Of a stretch of DNA of 10,398 nt, positions 8,992 through 10,398 are shown in pieces. Position 1 is the first letter of the stretch, and the number at the start of each line of letters is the position of its first letter. Made by a program: the position numbers and the translations under genes. Under the pieces are notes generated by a model, which saw only the letters and a list, made by a program, of their open reading frames with translations, was not told the origin of the DNA and ran no database searches. Source of the stretch: an uncultured Prevotella sp. (GTDB lineage: Bacteria; Bacteroidota; Bacteroidia; Bacteroidales; Bacteroidaceae); assembly GCA_937892695.1 (NCBI GenBank), contig CALBJK010000283.1:1-10398 (forward strand), written 5' to 3'.

Positions 8992-9008
8992 GGCGGAACG
9001 TTTCCGCC
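8992..9008. other. GC-rich perfect hairpin GGCGGAA-CGT-TTCCGCC
   Basis: This is a 7-bp perfect stem with a 3-base loop, next to the dyad at 8961-8988. On the minus strand, the direction of transcription, no T-run follows it, so it is not a standard intrinsic terminator. It could be an mRNA 5' or 3' end stabiliser, an attenuator, or part of the control region of susC. Confidence 0.45.
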
Positions 9009-9033
9009 GTATGATTGCATGTCAGATTTGAGA

Positions 9034-9056
9034 GAGACGCACTTTTTTGTCGTGCA
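9034..9056. repeat. Degenerate copy of the GAGACG hairpin repeat
   Basis: It starts with GAGACGCAC (9034-9042), the same outer arm as the intact copy 31 bases away. The rest has diverged: a T-run replaces the loop region, and only GCAC...GTGC (9039-9042 and 9052-9055) still pairs. Confidence 0.45.
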
Positions 9057-9064
9057 TTCCGTTA

Positions 9065-9093
9065 GGGAGACGCACCGGAGTGGCGTCTCTACT
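9065..9093. repeat. Dispersed hairpin repeat, copy A
   Basis: This 29-base element has outer arms GAGACG and CGTCTC. Read on the minus strand, it has a one-base bulge (C), inner CAC/GTG pairs and a TCCG loop. It matches 10298-10326 at 28 of 29 positions in the same orientation. Such elements resemble REP-like palindromes that are scattered between genes in many bacteria. Confidence 0.8.
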
Positions 9094-9094
9094 T

Positions 9095-9120
9095 TAGACG
9101 CTACGAAGTGAAGTTTCTAC
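9095..9120. repeat. Diverged repeat copy overlapping the fecR stop codon
   Basis: On the minus strand it reads GTAGAAACTTCACTTCG then TAGCGTCTA. It aligns with copy A (GTAGAGACGCCACTCCG then GTGCGTCTC) with several mismatches, a one-base shift and weakened pairing. Its first bases supply the TAG stop of fecR. Confidence 0.5.
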
Positions 9121-10076
9121 CTTATATATATGGTGTCGCCGTCCTGGCTTCGGACAAACGTGTAGCCTGCGTCGCGCTGGAGTACATGCAGCACACGGTC
9201 GATACCGTCGGCGATGCGGAACTTGCCGCTGCACACATATCTGTCCATACGCCGGTTCTCAACAACGATGCGCACACCGTAGCATTTCTCCATACGTTTC
9301 ATCAGACCGGTAAAGGTAGCGTTCTTGAAGCACATCAGTCCTTCGCGCCATCGCAGATTGTCGTCGCCGTCCATCGTCGACACACGAAGCCGTCCGCCCA
9401 CGAGCTGCGCCTCCTGTCCGGGCGAGAGCACAACACTCTCGGCTTTGCCGCCCAGTCCCGTCACCTTCACCGACCCCTCGACTAGCGAGGTGCGGAATCC
9501 GGTCATGTCGCTGTAAGCCTCGACATTAAACTTGGTGCCTAGCACCCTCACCTCGCCTTTCGTCGTCTCTACCGTGAACGGACGCGAAGCGTCGTGAGCC
9601 ACCTCAAAATAGGCCTCACCGTCGAGCCTTACGCGCCGTTGTCCTTCGGCAAACGCAGCAGGATAGGTAAGTTCGGAGCGCGAGTTGAGCCACACTTTGG
9701 TGCCGTCAGCCAGAGTGATGCTGGCACGCTGTCCTGCCGGAACGTCGATGCTGTTGGATGCCGAAGCCAGAGTCTTCATCTCCGACCTGTGCCAAAGCAG
9801 CATACATCCGGCAATCAACACTACCACTGCAGCTACCTTCATCACCTCTATCGTAACGCGCCGCAACAGTCCGTTGCGTTTCGCCACGCGAGGTTCCTCG
9901 GCGTAGAGACTGGCGACATTCGCAGGTTCGGCCAGCATCAACGCGTCGAAAAGCTCGCGTTCGCGCAGCAGTTCTTCATCGTGGTCGGGCGAAGCTTCGA
10001 GCCATTCCTTTATCTTGTTTTTCTCTTCGGACGAAGCCTCGCCAGCGAAGAATCTATATAGTGTCTCCTTGTCCAT
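9117..10076 (-). CDS. fecR-like: FecR-family anti-sigma factor with C-terminal DUF4974
   Basis: The protein has 319 residues from the ATG at 10076. Residues 1-79 form a cytoplasmic N-terminal region that starts MDKETLYRFFAGEAS, the usual opening that contacts an ECF sigma factor. A single transmembrane helix spans about 80-95 (KVAAVVVLIAGCMLLW). The periplasmic FecR domain (about 108-205) holds DVPAGQRASITLADGTKVWL (111-130), LDGEAYFEVAHD (151-162) and VLGTKFNVEAY (178-188). A DUF4974 domain follows (about 248-317, CFKNATFTGLMKRM). In the family, the periplasmic part receives the signal from the STN domain of the partner transporter and controls release or activity of the sigma factor; susC with its STN domain is the next gene. 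The frame extends 9 codons upstream to a TTG at 10103, but the ATG start gives the conserved N-terminus. The gene is GC-rich compared with the operon body (35 and 36 of 60 bases in two lines I counted). Confidence 0.95.
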   Translation of the reverse strand: MDKETLYRFFAGEASSEEKNKIKEWLEASPDHDEELLRERELFDALMLAEPANVASLYAEEPRVAKRNGLLRRVTIEVMKVAAVVVLIAGCMLLWHRSEMKTLASASNSIDVPAGQRASITLADGTKVWLNSRSELTYPAAFAEGQRRVRLDGEAYFEVAHDASRPFTVETTKGEVRVLGTKFNVEAYSDMTGFRTSLVEGSVKVTGLGGKAESVVLSPGQEAQLVGGRLRVSTMDGDDNLRWREGLMCFKNATFTGLMKRMEKCYGVRIVVENRRMDRYVCSGKFRIADGIDRVLHVLQRDAGYTFVRSQDGDTIYIR

Positions 10077-10126
10077 TTTTCCGGGTTTCTGTATGTAAAG
10101 CAAATGAAAGCCGGATATCCCTAAAC

Positions 10127-10140
10127 AAAATCACGATTTT
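10127..10140. promoter_or_regulatory. AT-rich palindrome AAAATC-AC-GATTTT before fecR
   Basis: Perfect 6-base arms flank a 2-base centre. The element lies 50 bases upstream of the fecR ATG, inside an A/T-rich stretch where a promoter or operator would be expected. A chance occurrence in AT-rich DNA is a real alternative. Confidence 0.25.
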
Positions 10141-10233
10141 TTTATTTTTAATTGAATATTCCCATTTTAGCAATAGAATCCAATGCAAGTTTAATTATGC
10201 CGAGCATTCATTTTTCGGGTATCCAGTGTGGAT

Positions 10234-10263
10234 GCACGGCCCGTGCGTCCGCTGAAAACGCAC
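10234..10263. other. Overlapping GC-rich inverted repeats
   Basis: GCACGG (10234-10239) pairs with CCGTGC (10241-10246) around a single C. GTGCGT (10243-10248) pairs with ACGCAC (10258-10263) across a 9-base loop. The two pairings share bases 10243-10246, so they are mutually exclusive. No known riboswitch or leader is recognisable. Confidence 0.3.
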
Positions 10264-10297
10264 ACGGTAGAGACATTCGGTGGATGGAATTCTGCTT

Positions 10298-10326
10298 GGG
10301 AGACGCACCGGAGTGACGTCTCTACT
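10298..10326. repeat. Dispersed hairpin repeat, copy B
   Basis: It has the same 29-base layout and orientation as copy A at 9065-9093 and differs at one base. That base is the unpaired bulge of the predicted hairpin (T instead of C on the minus strand), so all nine paired positions are kept. An eight-base GTAGAGAC at 10267-10274 is an inverted match to its end (GTCTCTAC, 10318-10325). Confidence 0.8.
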
Positions 10327-10398
10327 GCTTGCACGTTGCTGGGAACCTTAAATTAGCAGATAAATAATTCTAATTAAAAGCAAGTCATTGGACAACAA

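Larger units (their letters stand above)
8912..9116. other. Intergenic region between fecR and susC: likely susC promoter and leader
   Basis: These 205 bases carry no gene in any frame. From the fecR side they hold three related copies of a hairpin repeat (9034-9120), a GC-rich 7-bp hairpin (8992-9008) and a 28-base dyad (8961-8988). I found no convincing match to the Bacteroidota primary promoter (TTTG and TAnnTTTG), so an ECF-dependent susC promoter is plausible but is not shown by the sequence. Confidence 0.55.
10077..10398. other. Non-coding region upstream of fecR
   Basis: I see no gene in these 322 bases. It holds an AT-rich palindrome (10127-10140), GC-rich short palindromes (10234-10263) and one intact dispersed repeat (10298-10326). 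The ECF sigma gene that often precedes fecR is not here. The frame that enters from the right edge on the minus strand stops after 16 codons and shows no sigma-70 region 4 features. No promoter match was convincing. Confidence 0.6.

Noticed and set aside
8912..9000. Bacteroidota primary promoter for susC
   Set aside because: No pair of TTTG and TAnnTTTG boxes with acceptable spacing was found. AT-rich stretches alone are not enough for a call.
8992..9008. Intrinsic terminator of fecR
   Set aside because: The stem is strong, but no T-run follows it in the minus-strand direction and it lies over 100 bases past the fecR stop.
9034..9120. Short CRISPR-like array
   Set aside because: Only one of the three units is intact, the units nearly abut with no spacers of regular length, and each is a self-complementary hairpin. 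This fits a decayed REP-like cluster better.
9594..10061. Plus-strand open frame of 155 residues
   Set aside because: It is antisense to fecR, which has strong family features. It is explained by the GC-rich codon pattern of fecR.
10077..10103. Nine-codon extension of fecR to a TTG start
   Set aside because: The ATG at 10076 gives the typical FecR N-terminus (MDKETLYRFF), and the added residues match nothing in the family.
10348..10398. Possible C-terminal end of an ECF sigma gene entering from the right edge
   Set aside because: The only frame of any length gives 16 residues (LLSNDLLLIRIIYLLI) before a stop. It is hydrophobic and lacks the basic helix-turn-helix tail of sigma region 4.

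Overview
The window is a piece of a Bacteroidota (Bacteroidales) polysaccharide utilization locus. All five genes I can support lie on the minus strand, so transcription runs from the right edge to the left. The order of transcription is: a FecR-type anti-sigma factor (9117-10076), a SusC-like TonB-dependent outer-membrane transporter with an N-terminal STN signalling domain (5438-8911), a SusD-like surface glycan-binding lipoprotein (3711-5426), an 830-residue secreted protein that looks like a beta-propeller (1214-3706), and a two-domain secreted esterase whose C-terminus runs off the left edge (1-1217). The SusC/SusD pair, the STN domain and the FecR/DUF4974 anti-sigma factor are diagnostic of Bacteroidota. 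The dispersed GAGACG...CGTCTC palindromes and the codon style would fit a Prevotella/Segatella relative, but that is a weak guess.

Layout. 10077-10398 is non-coding and holds short palindromes and one copy of a dispersed hairpin repeat. fecR follows, and then a 205-base gap (8912-9116) that carries more copies of the same repeat, a GC-rich hairpin and a 28-base dyad in front of susC. From susC leftwards the genes are packed as an operon: 11 bases between susC and susD, 4 bases between susD and the 830-residue gene, and an ATGA start/stop overlap into the esterase. I see no terminator, so the locus probably continues past position 1.

How the parts would work together (inference from family knowledge). 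SusD and SusC capture an oligosaccharide at the surface and import it. The STN domain of SusC reports occupancy through FecR to an ECF sigma factor, which is not encoded in this window. The secreted proteins then act on the glycan. The SGNH plus alpha/beta-hydrolase fusion suggests an esterified (acetylated or aromatic-acylated) plant-type polysaccharide. No standard glycoside hydrolase is visible here. The 830-residue protein is the only candidate for a chain- or cap-cleaving enzyme, and its second half is a truncated tandem copy of its first half.

The two most unusual observations are that internal duplication, and a sharp base-composition change inside susC. The change falls near the start of the plug domain, at about 8220. 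It separates a GC-rich regulatory part (fecR plus the STN and CarboxypepD_reg domains) from an AT-rich transport and degradation part.
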